From assembly GCA_944389075.1 (NCBI GenBank), contig CALXLA010000020.1, forward strand, positions 78,941 through 142,940: 64,000 nt of DNA. Reading direction: 5' to 3'. This DNA is from an uncultured Spirochaetaceae bacterium (GTDB lineage Bacteria > Spirochaetota > Spirochaetia > Sphaerochaetales > Sphaerochaetaceae). The position numbers and the translations under genes are program-made. Under the pieces are notes generated by a model. It was given only the letters and a program-made list of their open reading frames with translations. It was not told where the DNA came from and ran no database searches. This document shows positions 55,433-63,328 of this stretch, piece after piece (position 1 is the stretch's first letter; every line of letters starts with the position of its first letter).

Positions 55433-57412
55433 GTGAAAGAAAGAAAACATCCCAAAGCCAAAGATCCAGAGAAAATGGAAGTCTATGACGAGTCTGTCGG
55501 AACAGAAGCAGATGTCGAAGCTGTGATGAGGAAGTACGACAGGGAATCGAATCAGAGGATCTGGACAGGCACACCAAAGATAGTCATCGGCTTTGTCATG
55601 GTTGCTTTTGCAATCTACTGCATCATTGACGCGGTATTCCTTACGACACTCCCGGAAAGAAGACTCTCGATTTTCGTTGGCATGATCATACTGATAGGAT
55701 TCCTGACATTCCCTGTCAAAAAGGGAGTGATGAGACCGAATCATATGCCATGGTACGATATAGTCATCATGATAGCCGGATCAGGCGCCTACTTCTTCTA
55801 TGCAGTCAATGCGATGAAGGTAATCAGGCTGTCAGCAAGAATCATGGGCGATCCTGTCTACATGATAGTCGGCCTCATTGGCATTCTTGCGCTTGTAGAG
55901 CTCTGCCGCCGCTGCGTCGGCCTCCCGATACTCTGCGTTGCAGGTGTCCTTATCATTTATACACTTGCATCCGGACAGGACATATTCCAGATCATAAGAA
56001 CTCTGTTCTATACGACAAACGGCATATTCGGCACACCTGTCAATACCTGTGCGAAGTTCATCGTCCTGTTCATAATCTTCGGAGCATTCCTGGAAAGAAC
56101 CGGTGTAGCTGATTTCTTCATACGTTTTGCGAATGCTGCTGTAGGCAGATTCACAGGAGGTCCTGCGAAAGTCGCGGTAGTCGCATCAGCACTTGAAGGC
56201 ATGGCATCAGGTTCTTCAGTCGCAAACACTGTAGGTTCAGGATCCATCACGATCCCTATGATGAAGAAGATGGGATACAGGCCTGAATTCGCGGCAGCTG
56301 TAGAAGCAGCAGCCTCAACAGGCGGTCAGATCATGCCCCCTATCATGGGCGCAGCTGCTTTCCTCATGGCTGAATACACAGGACAGCCATATGCGACAAT
56401 CGCTACAATGGCAATACTTCCTGCAATCCTCTACTTCCTTGGGATTTTCATAGCTGTCCATCTTGAGGCAAAGAAGACAGGGATGAAGGGAATACCAAAG
56501 GAAGAGCTTCCGAAAGCAAAGGAGCTCATCAGGGAGATATATCTCCTTCTGCCTCTCATTGCTCTTGTCTACCTTGTATCGACAAACACATTCACGATGG
56601 CCTACTCTGCCGCGATATCGATTGCAGTGGCTATTGGTGTAGGGCTCATCAATCCTCGTCATCGTCTCACGATCACAAGAATATTTGAAGCATTCGAAGG
56701 TGGTGCCAGAGGATCGATCACGGTTGTCGTGGCATGTGGACTTGCAGGAATCATCTCAGGCTGCATCACTGTGACAGGACTCGCTGGAAAGCTCTCAGTG
56801 GCCATCGTCGCATTCTCCGGCGGACATCTGATCATCGCGCTTTTCCTCACGATGATCTGCTGCATCATCCTCGGAATGGGCGTTCCCACCACAGCAAACT
56901 ACCTGATCATGGCATCGATATGCGCACCGATACTCATAGCAGAGCCATTCGGTGTTGCGACAATGGCAGCTCACTTCTTCGTATTCTATTTCGGAATCGT
57001 TGCTGATATAACGCCGCCTGTCGCGTTGGCCGCATATGCGGGTTCCGCAATCGCAAAATCGAATCCGATGAAGACAGGACTCGTGGCCACGAAGCTTGCG
57101 ATAGCGGCATTCATAGTCCCATACATCTTCGCGCTCAGCCCTCAGATGCTGTTCATAGATCTGGAATCATCATGGCAGTTCGTTCAGATCATAATAACGT
57201 CCGTACTTGGGATATTCTCGCTGGCAGCCGCACTCAACGGCTTCCTGGTCAGACCGATTCCCATCCTGCTCCGCATACTTCTGTTCGGAGGCGGACTGAT
57301 GATGGTCGATCCGGGAACCGTAACAGATATCACGGGCCTTGGAATACTGGCAATCACGATAGCCTTCCAGGTCATCAATGCTAAGAAAGAAGGAATCCCG
57401 ATATCCTTCTGA
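55433..57412 (+). CDS. TRAP transporter fused permease (TAXI type, DctQM fusion)
   Basis: A 659-residue membrane protein in which the small (Q) and large (M) TRAP subunits are joined. Landmarks of the large subunit: FGAFLERTGVADFFIRFA, GMASGSSVANTVGSGSITIP, EAAASTGGQIMPPIMGAAAF and LGMGVPTTANYLIMASICAP, as in TAXI systems. The likely start is GTG at 55433, ten bases after AGGAG, preceding a 50-residue charged cytoplasmic segment. It works with the receptor just upstream, driven by Na+ or H+. Confidence 0.92.
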   Translation: MKERKHPKAKDPEKMEVYDESVGTEADVEAVMRKYDRESNQRIWTGTPKIVIGFVMVAFAIYCIIDAVFLTTLPERRLSIFVGMIILIGFLTFPVKKGVMRPNHMPWYDIVIMIAGSGAYFFYAVNAMKVIRLSARIMGDPVYMIVGLIGILALVELCRRCVGLPILCVAGVLIIYTLASGQDIFQIIRTLFYTTNGIFGTPVNTCAKFIVLFIIFGAFLERTGVADFFIRFANAAVGRFTGGPAKVAVVASALEGMASGSSVANTVGSGSITIPMMKKMGYRPEFAAAVEAAASTGGQIMPPIMGAAAFLMAEYTGQPYATIATMAILPAILYFLGIFIAVHLEAKKTGMKGIPKEELPKAKELIREIYLLLPLIALVYLVSTNTFTMAYSAAISIAVAIGVGLINPRHRLTITRIFEAFEGGARGSITVVVACGLAGIISGCITVTGLAGKLSVAIVAFSGGHLIIALFLTMICCIILGMGVPTTANYLIMASICAPILIAEPFGVATMAAHFFVFYFGIVADITPPVALAAYAGSAIAKSNPMKTGLVATKLAIAAFIVPYIFALSPQMLFIDLESSWQFVQIIITSVLGIFSLAAALNGFLVRPIPILLRILLFGGGLMMVDPGTVTDITGLGILAITIAFQVINAKKEGIPISF

Positions 57413-57417
57413 CATGG

Positions 57418-57441
57418 ATCCCGCAGTCATTTCTGCGGGAT
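57418..57441. terminator. Bidirectional terminator after the TRAP operon
   Basis: A perfect 9-bp stem ATCCCGCAG/CTGCGGGAT with a 6-base loop, between the convergent permease and cupin genes. The plus-strand tail TCTGCTATC is only moderately T-rich. Confidence 0.65.
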
Positions 57442-57456
57442 TCTGCTATCAATGAC

Positions 57457-57807
57457 TTACACTATCGCATCAGCTGCAGTGTAATCTCCGAGGGAACCTG
57501 CCTTCACCTGAATGCAGATATAGCTCATCGGAGCATCAGAAGATGCAAAGAATTGTCTTCTGCCCGCTGGTGCGATCTTGAGCCAGTCACCTTCTTCAAG
57601 AGGAATATCCTCTCCATCAACTGTTGCTTTGCCCTTCCCGGATATGATGAAGTAGATTTCCTCGTTGGCCTTATGGGAGTGAACAAATGGGACTGATGTG
57701 CCTACATCAAGCGTGTTGACGCTTATCTCCGCACCTGTGAGGGACAGCTTGTCATGAAGCTCTGTCCTTGCTCCTTCCGCTTTTCCTGTTTTTACATAGT
57801 TGCTCAT
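57457..57807 (-). CDS. Small cupin-domain protein
   Basis: A 116-residue single cupin: SVPFVHSHKANEEIYFIISGKG is motif 1 (His, His, Glu ligands) and IPLEEGDWLKIAPAGRRQF is motif 2. Function is unknown; such cupins can be sensors, isomerases or dioxygenase-like. It is divergent from an HxlR regulator whose operator-like palindrome lies between them, so it is the probable regulated gene. Confidence 0.83.
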   Translation of the reverse strand: MSNYVKTGKAEGARTELHDKLSLTGAEISVNTLDVGTSVPFVHSHKANEEIYFIISGKGKATVDGEDIPLEEGDWLKIAPAGRRQFFASSDAPMSYICIQVKAGSLGDYTAADAIV

Positions 57808-57868
57808 TCTTCTTTCTCCTTACAGCGATAATGTACAGCTTAATGGAAATGACGAAAAGTACGCACAA

Positions 57869-57906
57869 AAAAGTAACTGCGCATACTTTTCAGAATGTGC
57901 TATAAT
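57869..57906 (+). promoter_or_regulatory. HxlR promoter with palindromic operator
   Basis: A perfect TATAAT (57901-57906) preceded by TGC forms an extended -10 only 6 bases before the hxlR-type ATG, so the mRNA should be nearly leaderless. A palindrome AAAAGTA-8 bases-TACTTTT (57869-57890) covers the -35 region, and another AAAAGTA lies at 57855-57861. HxlR regulators commonly bind such sites. Confidence 0.55.
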
Positions 57907-57912
57907 ACGGAC

Positions 57913-58263
57913 ATGAAAGCAAAATCAGAATTGCCCGAATGCCCTGTCGCGACAACAGTTGCTCTCATCGGAAGCAAATGGAAGCTTCTTATACTGCGAA
58001 ATCTTTCTGAGAGGACATGGCGCTTCAATGAGCTTCAGAAATCTCTGGAAGGGATTTCCCAGAAGGTACTGACAACGAGTCTCAGAGAACTTGAATCCGC
58101 TGGGATAGTATCAAGGAAAGACTATGGGACGAATCCGCCAAAAGTGGAATACAGCCTTACAGCAATGGGAATAAGGCTGAAATCACTGCTAGATGATATG
58201 GCAAGCTTCGGCAATTACTACAAGAATGAAATACAGAGCAGCATCATGGATCAGAAATCCTGA
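57913..58263 (+). CDS. HxlR-family transcriptional regulator
   Basis: A 116-residue MarR-like winged helix of the HxlR family: ECPVATTVALIGSKWKLLIL with the family's conserved N-terminal Cys, RFNELQKSLEGISQKVLTTS (recognition helix) and VEYSLTAMGIRLKSLLDDM. The Cys is a redox or aldehyde sensor in several relatives. Divergent from the cupin gene. Start ATG at 57913. Confidence 0.9.
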   Translation: MKAKSELPECPVATTVALIGSKWKLLILRNLSERTWRFNELQKSLEGISQKVLTTSLRELESAGIVSRKDYGTNPPKVEYSLTAMGIRLKSLLDDMASFGNYYKNEIQSSIMDQKS

Positions 58264-58294
58264 ATACTGGAAAAATATTATGGTTTCATTCTGT

Positions 58295-58327
58295 GAGAAA
58301 TCCCGCAATCATCCTGATGGATTTCTC
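58295..58327 (+). terminator. Hairpin after the HxlR gene
   Basis: A perfect 9-bp stem GAGAAATCC/GGATTTCTC with a 15-base loop, 32 bases after the stop codon. No T-run follows, so termination by it is doubtful. Confidence 0.35.
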
Positions 58328-58344
58328 ATGCTATGATAGAAACC

Positions 58345-59400
58345 ATGAGGAAAAGAATCGCTCTCATAACCATTATCATGATCATTCCTGTCCTGCTTTC
58401 AGCAGTCCCTTCTCTTCCCTACCCGATAGATACAGTGATCTCCTATCACTGCCTGAGCGATTATCAGAAAAATATAGTAGATACCATCTATGAAAGCCTT
58501 TCTGATTGCGATTTCATGGTGGAATTCGATGAGGCGGTTCCTGAAGCTGAGCTTGATATCGCCATTGAGAACATAATGTTCGATTATCCGGAACTCTTCT
58601 ACATCGATTACGAATATGAACTCTACTACACCGATGATGATACGATGATTACAGATATCTCCTTCAATCCGACAATGAGCACAGATGAGATCAGGGTATA
58701 TTCGATGCTTTTATTCCGCAAGGCTGAAGACATTCTTTCGATGATTCCCGTGAATATTTCAGACTATGAAAAGGAACTGTGGCTCCATGATTATCTTGCG
58801 ATTCTCGTCGACTATAGCACGGAAACGGAAACCGACTACACGCCGCAGGGAGCGCTCCTCAGGAATACGGCAGCCTGCGAAGGCTATGCAGAGGCATTCA
58901 CTCTGCTCATGAGACTTGCGGGAATACCATGTTCCACGGTCTCAGGGACAAGCTTCGGCGAGGCACATGAATGGAACATCGTGAAAATTGGCGATGAATA
59001 TGCCCATGTGGACATAACATGGGATGACATGACTGACTATATTTCGCATCAGTACTTCAATATACCTGACAGCATACTTGTGAATGACCATGAGAAGTCA
59101 GCATATTATGAGAGCCTTCCTGATGCGGATACGATGGAATGGAACTGGCACTACAGAAACGGAATGATCATCGGCAGCGATGATGATATGACAGAAGCAG
59201 GAATGGCTCTCATCAAGCGCTCCGCAATGACATCATCCCCTGCAGAATACCGATTCGAAGATAGTGAAGCATACAGAGGATTTGAAACGGAAATCGATTC
59301 CGCGCTTCAGAAGTTCGCAGATATATATGGTGATATCACATACTGGACAGTGCCAGATGGAACTGAGCAGACATACTGTGTCTATGCAGTTTTCTCATAA
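58345..59400 (+). CDS. Secreted transglutaminase-like protein
   Basis: A signal peptide (MRKRIALITIIMIIPVLLSA) is followed by a helical region and a transglutaminase-like core with the Cys-His-Asp triad: NTAACEGYAEAFTLLMRLAG (Cys), GEAHEWNIVKIG (His) and EYAHVDITWDD (Asp). These domains are papain-like peptidases or cross-linkers on the cell surface. 351 residues from the ATG at 58345; an ATG at 58333 is in frame. Neither has a ribosome site, but an extended -10 (TGC-TATGAT, 58332-58337) ends 7 bases before 58345, as for the neighbouring HxlR gene. Confidence 0.8.
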   Translation: MRKRIALITIIMIIPVLLSAVPSLPYPIDTVISYHCLSDYQKNIVDTIYESLSDCDFMVEFDEAVPEAELDIAIENIMFDYPELFYIDYEYELYYTDDDTMITDISFNPTMSTDEIRVYSMLLFRKAEDILSMIPVNISDYEKELWLHDYLAILVDYSTETETDYTPQGALLRNTAACEGYAEAFTLLMRLAGIPCSTVSGTSFGEAHEWNIVKIGDEYAHVDITWDDMTDYISHQYFNIPDSILVNDHEKSAYYESLPDADTMEWNWHYRNGMIIGSDDDMTEAGMALIKRSAMTSSPAEYRFEDSEAYRGFETEIDSALQKFADIYGDITYWTVPDGTEQTYCVYAVFS

Positions 59401-59514
59401 TGGTTCTGAAATCCTGAATACAGTCCAGTTCAGAAAGACGATCTACCTTTGAGTCAAGACTGGAGTATTAGCCCCAAAGCCCATTTTTATCATCTTTATT
59501 CCTTTATGCTCTGC

Positions 59515-59755
59515 CTAAATCTCATGCTGCAGTTCATTAGCGGTTGGTAATTCATTATATCTGGAAGTGAAAATCTACTTGATCTCATTGAGCACATAGA
59601 TTTGACTATTGCCCATTTCTTCTGAGAACAAAAAGATGCTACCAATAGCTGGATTGCCATCAGAATTTTTATCCGACAACCGATGTTTATAGAATTTTTC
59701 AATTGACACCTTGAATCAAAATATCTGGCTCTGAATCTTTTAGTGAGTAATCCAT
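59515..59755 (-). pseudogene. Decayed small gene of unknown family
   Basis: A start with AAAGG reads MDYSLKDSEPDILIQGVN and stops; a one-base shift leads into IEKFYKHRLSDKNSDGNPAI and on to YVLNEIK, a stop, then FTSRYNELPTANELQHEI and another stop. The pieces look protein-like (mixed composition, sensible codons) but are broken by one frameshift and two stops. No family recognised. Part of the 59.4-61.0 kb scar. Confidence 0.3.
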
Positions 59756-59939
59756 AGAGACGGCCTTTCTGCATGGATTAGGAAGATTGCTCTCCCGTCA
59801 CAGGATAAGAGGCCATCCTAGCCGACGACTTAGAGAACTTATCAAACCAGGCAGGCTTAGAGAAGATTTAGTGAAGGAATGGAAATCCTATAAACATGAA
59901 CTGCAACTATTGAGGGAATATGATATATTATATGTGTAA
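59754..59939 (+). other. Open stretch of unknown nature before the toxin-antitoxin pair
   Basis: A plus-strand frame reads basic sequence such as RHRIRGHPSRRLRELIKPGR and ends EYDILYV before a TAA at 59937. It has no ATG and no ribosome site. It may be the C-terminal remnant of a lost gene. The rest of the 59401-59966 gap holds only the decayed gene described at 59515-59755. Confidence 0.25.
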
Positions 59940-59950
59940 GAAATTCTTAC
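59936..59950. promoter_or_regulatory. Palindrome before the toxin-antitoxin pair
   Basis: GTAAGAA-A-TTCTTAC, a perfect 15-base palindrome, sits just upstream of the AAGGAGG ribosome site of the antitoxin gene. AbrB-type antitoxins usually repress their own operon at such sites. Confidence 0.5.
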
Positions 59951-59966
59951 GCAAGGAGGTTTAAAC

Positions 59967-60239
59967 ATGACCATGCAGCTTGTATCAGTCTCTTCAAAAG
60001 GTCAGATAGCCATTCCAGTAAGTTATCGTAAAGCCTTGTCAATAAAGGAAGGCAGCCAGCTTGTCATTTATTCAGATGGTGAAAATATCATCCTGAAGCC
60101 TGTTGAACTTCCATCAGAGGATAAGCTTTCAGCCGCACTTGCAAAAGCCAGGGAATATGCCGAGAAAGAAGGACTGTCAGAAGATGATATCAAGAAGGCT
60201 ATCAGCGAATCCCGAAAAGCAAGGAAAGAACTTACATGA
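59967..60239 (+). CDS. AbrB/MazE-type antitoxin
   Basis: The N-terminal 45 residues (LVSVSSKGQIAIPVSYRKAL, then IKEGSQLVIYSDGENIILKP) are a SpoVT/AbrB swapped-hairpin DNA-binding domain. The C-terminal helix (AKAREYAEKEGLSEDDIKKA) would cover the toxin. 90 residues; ribosome site AAGGAGG. Overlaps the PIN toxin by 4 bases. Confidence 0.87.
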   Translation: MTMQLVSVSSKGQIAIPVSYRKALSIKEGSQLVIYSDGENIILKPVELPSEDKLSAALAKAREYAEKEGLSEDDIKKAISESRKARKELT

Positions 60240-60649
60240 AGATAGTAATAGATACGAACGTATTCATCTCTGCTGTCTTCTTCGGAGGACTTCCCCTAAA
60301 AGTTCTTCAATCCGTCATTTCAAAACAGAATGATGCATATATATCTCCCGAAATATGGGAAGAGTATAAAGATGTCATTGAGAGAATGACAAATAAATAT
60401 CCATCAAGGCTGAAGCAGCAACTCATTGATGAAGTCTTCAAGGTATTCAAAGTAATTATCCCTTCATCCGAGATCAGCATATGCAGAGACCATGACGATG
60501 ACAAATTCATCTCCTGTGCTATCGATGCAGAGTGTATGTATATCGTATCAGGAGATGATGATCTTCTATCACTTGGAAATGTTGAAGATGTCATCATCTG
60601 TACACCATCAGAATTCCTGAACGCTATGAAGACCGAGGGAAACTTATAA
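60236..60649 (+). CDS. PIN-domain toxin
   Basis: A 137-residue PIN nuclease: MKIVIDTNVFISAVFFGG (first Asp), SPEIWEEYKDVIERM (Glu), CRDHDDDKFISCAIDAEC and IVSGDDDLLSL (acidic residues) complete the metal site. PIN toxins cut RNA, often tRNA or rRNA. The antitoxin is the gene in front. Its 3' end overlaps the integrase remnant on the other strand by 26 bases. Confidence 0.9.
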   Translation: MKIVIDTNVFISAVFFGGLPLKVLQSVISKQNDAYISPEIWEEYKDVIERMTNKYPSRLKQQLIDEVFKVFKVIIPSSEISICRDHDDDKFISCAIDAECMYIVSGDDDLLSLGNVEDVIICTPSEFLNAMKTEGNL

Positions 60650-60940
60650 TATTGCCTGAAACCTTCCCAATCTGAAGAAGCCTTTCCCTGACCTCATGAG
60701 TATAGTTGTCACTCATTCTTTCACTCTGGTGTTTTACAATGAGATGGAGATTATTGTCATCAATCTCACCTCGAAACATCGAATTGAAGAAATACCTTAT
60801 AGAATAGAAGTCTATGTTTCTTTCCTTCCTATTCTCCTCCATGATTCAGATAACATAAGTAGTATTTATTGATGTAGCTTCCTTGCTATTGGAGGATCTG
60901 CAGAGCTATCAGACCAGAAGATAAAGCCATTCTTATTTTG
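60624..60940 (-). pseudogene. Tyrosine recombinase (integrase) remnant
   Basis: The open part (60842-60624, 72 residues) shows the C-terminal catalytic end of a phage-type integrase: IDFYSIRYFFNSMFRG corresponds to the HxxR-type box and HQSERMSDNYTHEVRERLLQ to the box with the catalytic Tyr. Upstream, in another frame, NKNGFIFWSDSSADPPIARK (ending at a stop at 60866) looks like the preceding part of the same protein. A frameshift and a stop break it, and the N-terminal half is missing. Marks a past integration next to the toxin-antitoxin pair. Confidence 0.6.
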
Positions 60941-61044
60941 CTGTTAACCCTTTCAACAACTCCCCTTCATCTCTCCTTTCGCATCCTTCTTCCAGTTCGA
61001 TACAACCAAGGAGAACATGATGTCAGCGGGAGATAGTAATGCAT

Positions 61045-61087
61045 AAAAAAAGGCATCTTAAGTACTTATACAGCAACAAGATGCCTT
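61045..61087 (-). terminator. Intrinsic terminator of hppA
   Basis: A perfect 10-bp stem AAGGCATCTT/AAGATGCCTT with an 18-base loop, followed on the minus strand by seven T in total. It lies 45 bases after the hppA stop. The 60950-61044 stretch beyond it holds nothing else I can identify. Confidence 0.82.
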
Positions 61088-61131
61088 AGTGGACGATGCC
61101 AAGATTGAACTGTAGACTCCTACAATGTCAA

Positions 61132-63195
61132 TCAGAATATAGAGAATGCGGCAAACAGCGGTACAAACAGTGATGCCACAAGCGAGACAACTGTGATCTG
61201 GGTGTTTATCGAAGGACCAGCTGTATCCTTGAACGGATCTCCTACTGTATCGCCAATGACAGCAGCCTTATGCGCATCGCTTCCTTTTCCGCCCTCATTG
61301 CCTGCTTCCACATACTTCTTGGAATTGTCCCAGAGACCTCCGGCATTTGACATGAATATGGCAATCAGAAGACCTGAGATTATATTGCCGGCAATATAGC
61401 CGCCAACAGATGCAGGACCTCCTATAAAACCTACAGCGAATGTTGCAAGTATCGCGAAAAGACCTGCCTTCACAAGCTCCTTCAGAGCACCTGTTGTAGC
61501 GATATCAATGCACTTATTATAGTCAGGAATGCCCTTGCCTTCTTTCAGCCCTGGAATCGTATTGAACTGCCTGTGTATCTCAGCGACCATTGTCTCTGCA
61601 TTCCTGTCCACTCCCTGAATCAGAAGAGCTGAGAAGACAGCGGGAACGGAAGCTCCTATCAGCATTCCGAAGAACACTGTCGGATCCATGATATCAAAGC
61701 CAGCGATAAGCGACTTGCCAAGATCCGAAAGCACTGCATTCGCCTCTGACATGAATGCACCGAGAAGAGATATCACAGTAAGACCTGCAGCAGAGATCGA
61801 GAAGCCTTTCGTCACCGCCTTGACAGTGTTTCCCGCGCTATCAAGCTCATCTGCGACCTTAAGCGTCTCCTCGCCTAATCCTCCCATCTCTGCAAGGCCA
61901 CGCGCATTATCGACGATAGGACCATATGCATCATTTGATATGATCATGCCTACTATGCTCAGCATGCCTACTGCAGACATTGCGATACCGAATAGCGCAT
62001 ACCCATCCCCAAGCGGTGCTGCAACCTTGTATGCGACAAGCGCAGAGACTGCAATACCTATCATGGCAGGCAGCGCAGATATGAAACCATATGAAATGCC
62101 TGATAGAATCGTGAATGCAGGACCGGAGGAGCTTGCTTTTGCCACTCTCTTCACGATCGGTTTCGTATCATCTGTGAAGTAATCTGTCGTTATTCCTATG
62201 ATGACACCTACAAGAAGTCCTGTAGCTGCAGCAATCCAGATCCGCCATTCAAATCCATCAATAAGATATGTTGCAAGTGCAGTCAGCACAAGATAGATTG
62301 CAGTCGTGACATATGTTGAGGAATTGAGAGCTCTTGTCGGGTTGCCATCTTTACCGACTTTTGCAGATGCGATTCCTATCATTGATGCGACAAGTCCAAG
62401 AAGCGAATAGCAGAGAACCATAGCATATGCATCTTCTGAAGATGCTAGTGTCGAGGCAATGACAAGTGCGGAAGTGCCTGCTGCGACATTGGAATCAAAT
62501 AGATCTGCGCCCATTCCCGCGACATCGCCGACATTATCACCGACATTATCCGCAATGACCGCAGGATTCCTGGGATCATCCTCTGCGATGCCAAGTTCGA
62601 CTTTGCCCGTGAGGTCCGCCGCTACATCAGCAGTCTTCGTGAAGATTCCTCCTCCTGCTTTCGCAAACAGCGCCAGCGAACTTGCTCCGAATGAGAAGCC
62701 AAGAATGATTGAGGGATTGCCGAACAGCATGAGAATCGCAGCGATTCCGAAAAGAGATGCACCGACTACAAGAAGCCCCATCACCGCACCACCACGGAAA
62801 CCAATGAGGAAAGCAGATTTCAGACTCTTCTGAGCACCTTCTGCAGCTCTGCCATTTGCAAGAGCCGCAACCATTATCCCGATTCTGCCGGCAATGGCTG
62901 AAAGAATCGTACCTGCAGCATAAGCCACAACCATCTGGATGTTCTCAATGATATTTCCTCTCCATATAGGTTCAGGAAGAAGAATGAAAACAAGAATAGC
63001 TGCAGGAACCGCAAAATAAAGAAGTGACCTGTACTCTCGTACCATGAAGGTTCTGGCACCTTCTGCAATGAGATGAGATACTTCCTCAATACGGCTGTTT
63101 TCGACCTTCTGCTTTTTCACCCAGAAATAAAGATATACAGCAAAAAGGAATGCAGCTGCAGCTGTAAGAAAAGACAACGCATAAATCGCATTCAT
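61132..63195 (-). CDS. hppA: Membrane-bound proton-translocating pyrophosphatase
   Basis: A 687-residue M-PPase that couples pyrophosphate hydrolysis to H+ export. About 16 membrane helices; catalytic loops DLTGKVELGIAEDDPRNPAV and ADNVGDNVGDVAGMGADLF, and GDTVGDPFKDTAGPSINTQI near the end. Lys459 in AGNTVKAVTKGF occupies the position that is Lys in K+-independent and Ala in K+-dependent enzymes, so this should be a K+-independent H+ pump, not a Na+ pump. Preceded by a structured leader; own promoter and terminator. Confidence 0.95.
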   Translation of the reverse strand: MNAIYALSFLTAAAAFLFAVYLYFWVKKQKVENSRIEEVSHLIAEGARTFMVREYRSLLYFAVPAAILVFILLPEPIWRGNIIENIQMVVAYAAGTILSAIAGRIGIMVAALANGRAAEGAQKSLKSAFLIGFRGGAVMGLLVVGASLFGIAAILMLFGNPSIILGFSFGASSLALFAKAGGGIFTKTADVAADLTGKVELGIAEDDPRNPAVIADNVGDNVGDVAGMGADLFDSNVAAGTSALVIASTLASSEDAYAMVLCYSLLGLVASMIGIASAKVGKDGNPTRALNSSTYVTTAIYLVLTALATYLIDGFEWRIWIAAATGLLVGVIIGITTDYFTDDTKPIVKRVAKASSSGPAFTILSGISYGFISALPAMIGIAVSALVAYKVAAPLGDGYALFGIAMSAVGMLSIVGMIISNDAYGPIVDNARGLAEMGGLGEETLKVADELDSAGNTVKAVTKGFSISAAGLTVISLLGAFMSEANAVLSDLGKSLIAGFDIMDPTVFFGMLIGASVPAVFSALLIQGVDRNAETMVAEIHRQFNTIPGLKEGKGIPDYNKCIDIATTGALKELVKAGLFAILATFAVGFIGGPASVGGYIAGNIISGLLIAIFMSNAGGLWDNSKKYVEAGNEGGKGSDAHKAAVIGDTVGDPFKDTAGPSINTQITVVSLVASLFVPLFAAFSIF

Positions 63196-63203
63196 AAAAA
63201 GTT

Positions 63204-63284
63204 CCGGCTATAGCATCATCTCTGATGCGGGCATGCCGGCCTCCGCTGTGCCCCATCGAGTGCAGCAGGGATTTCCTGCCGCAC
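63204..63284 (-). promoter_or_regulatory. Structured 5' leader of hppA
   Basis: Two hairpins fill the leader. One (63260-63284) pairs GTGCGGCAGG with CCTGCTGCAC around a 5-base loop; it contains a G-U pair that exists only in the minus-strand RNA. The second (63204-63239) stacks CCGGC/GCCGG on GCATC/GATGC and ends 8 bases before the start codon, next to a weak GGA ribosome site. No known riboswitch class is recognised. Confidence 0.45.
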
Positions 63285-63296
63285 ATCCATAGGTCC

Positions 63297-63325
63297 AGTA
63301 TATATTCAGCGGAGAGTTATCGCAA
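63297..63325 (-). promoter_or_regulatory. Promoter of hppA
   Basis: On the minus strand TTGCGA (63320-63325), 17 bases, TATACT (63297-63302). Transcription would start near 63290, giving a leader of about 95 bases. Confidence 0.5.
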
Positions 63326-63328
63326 ATT

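Noticed and set aside
59496..59774. 92-codon minus-strand ORF
   Set aside because: Composition is unlike protein (Cys/Arg/Met-rich); the neighbouring frames give more protein-like but broken segments, so the region was treated as a decayed gene.
63204..63290. Fluoride or c-di-GMP riboswitch before hppA
   Set aside because: The conserved fluoride pseudoknot words and the GCAAACC-type c-di-GMP core are absent.
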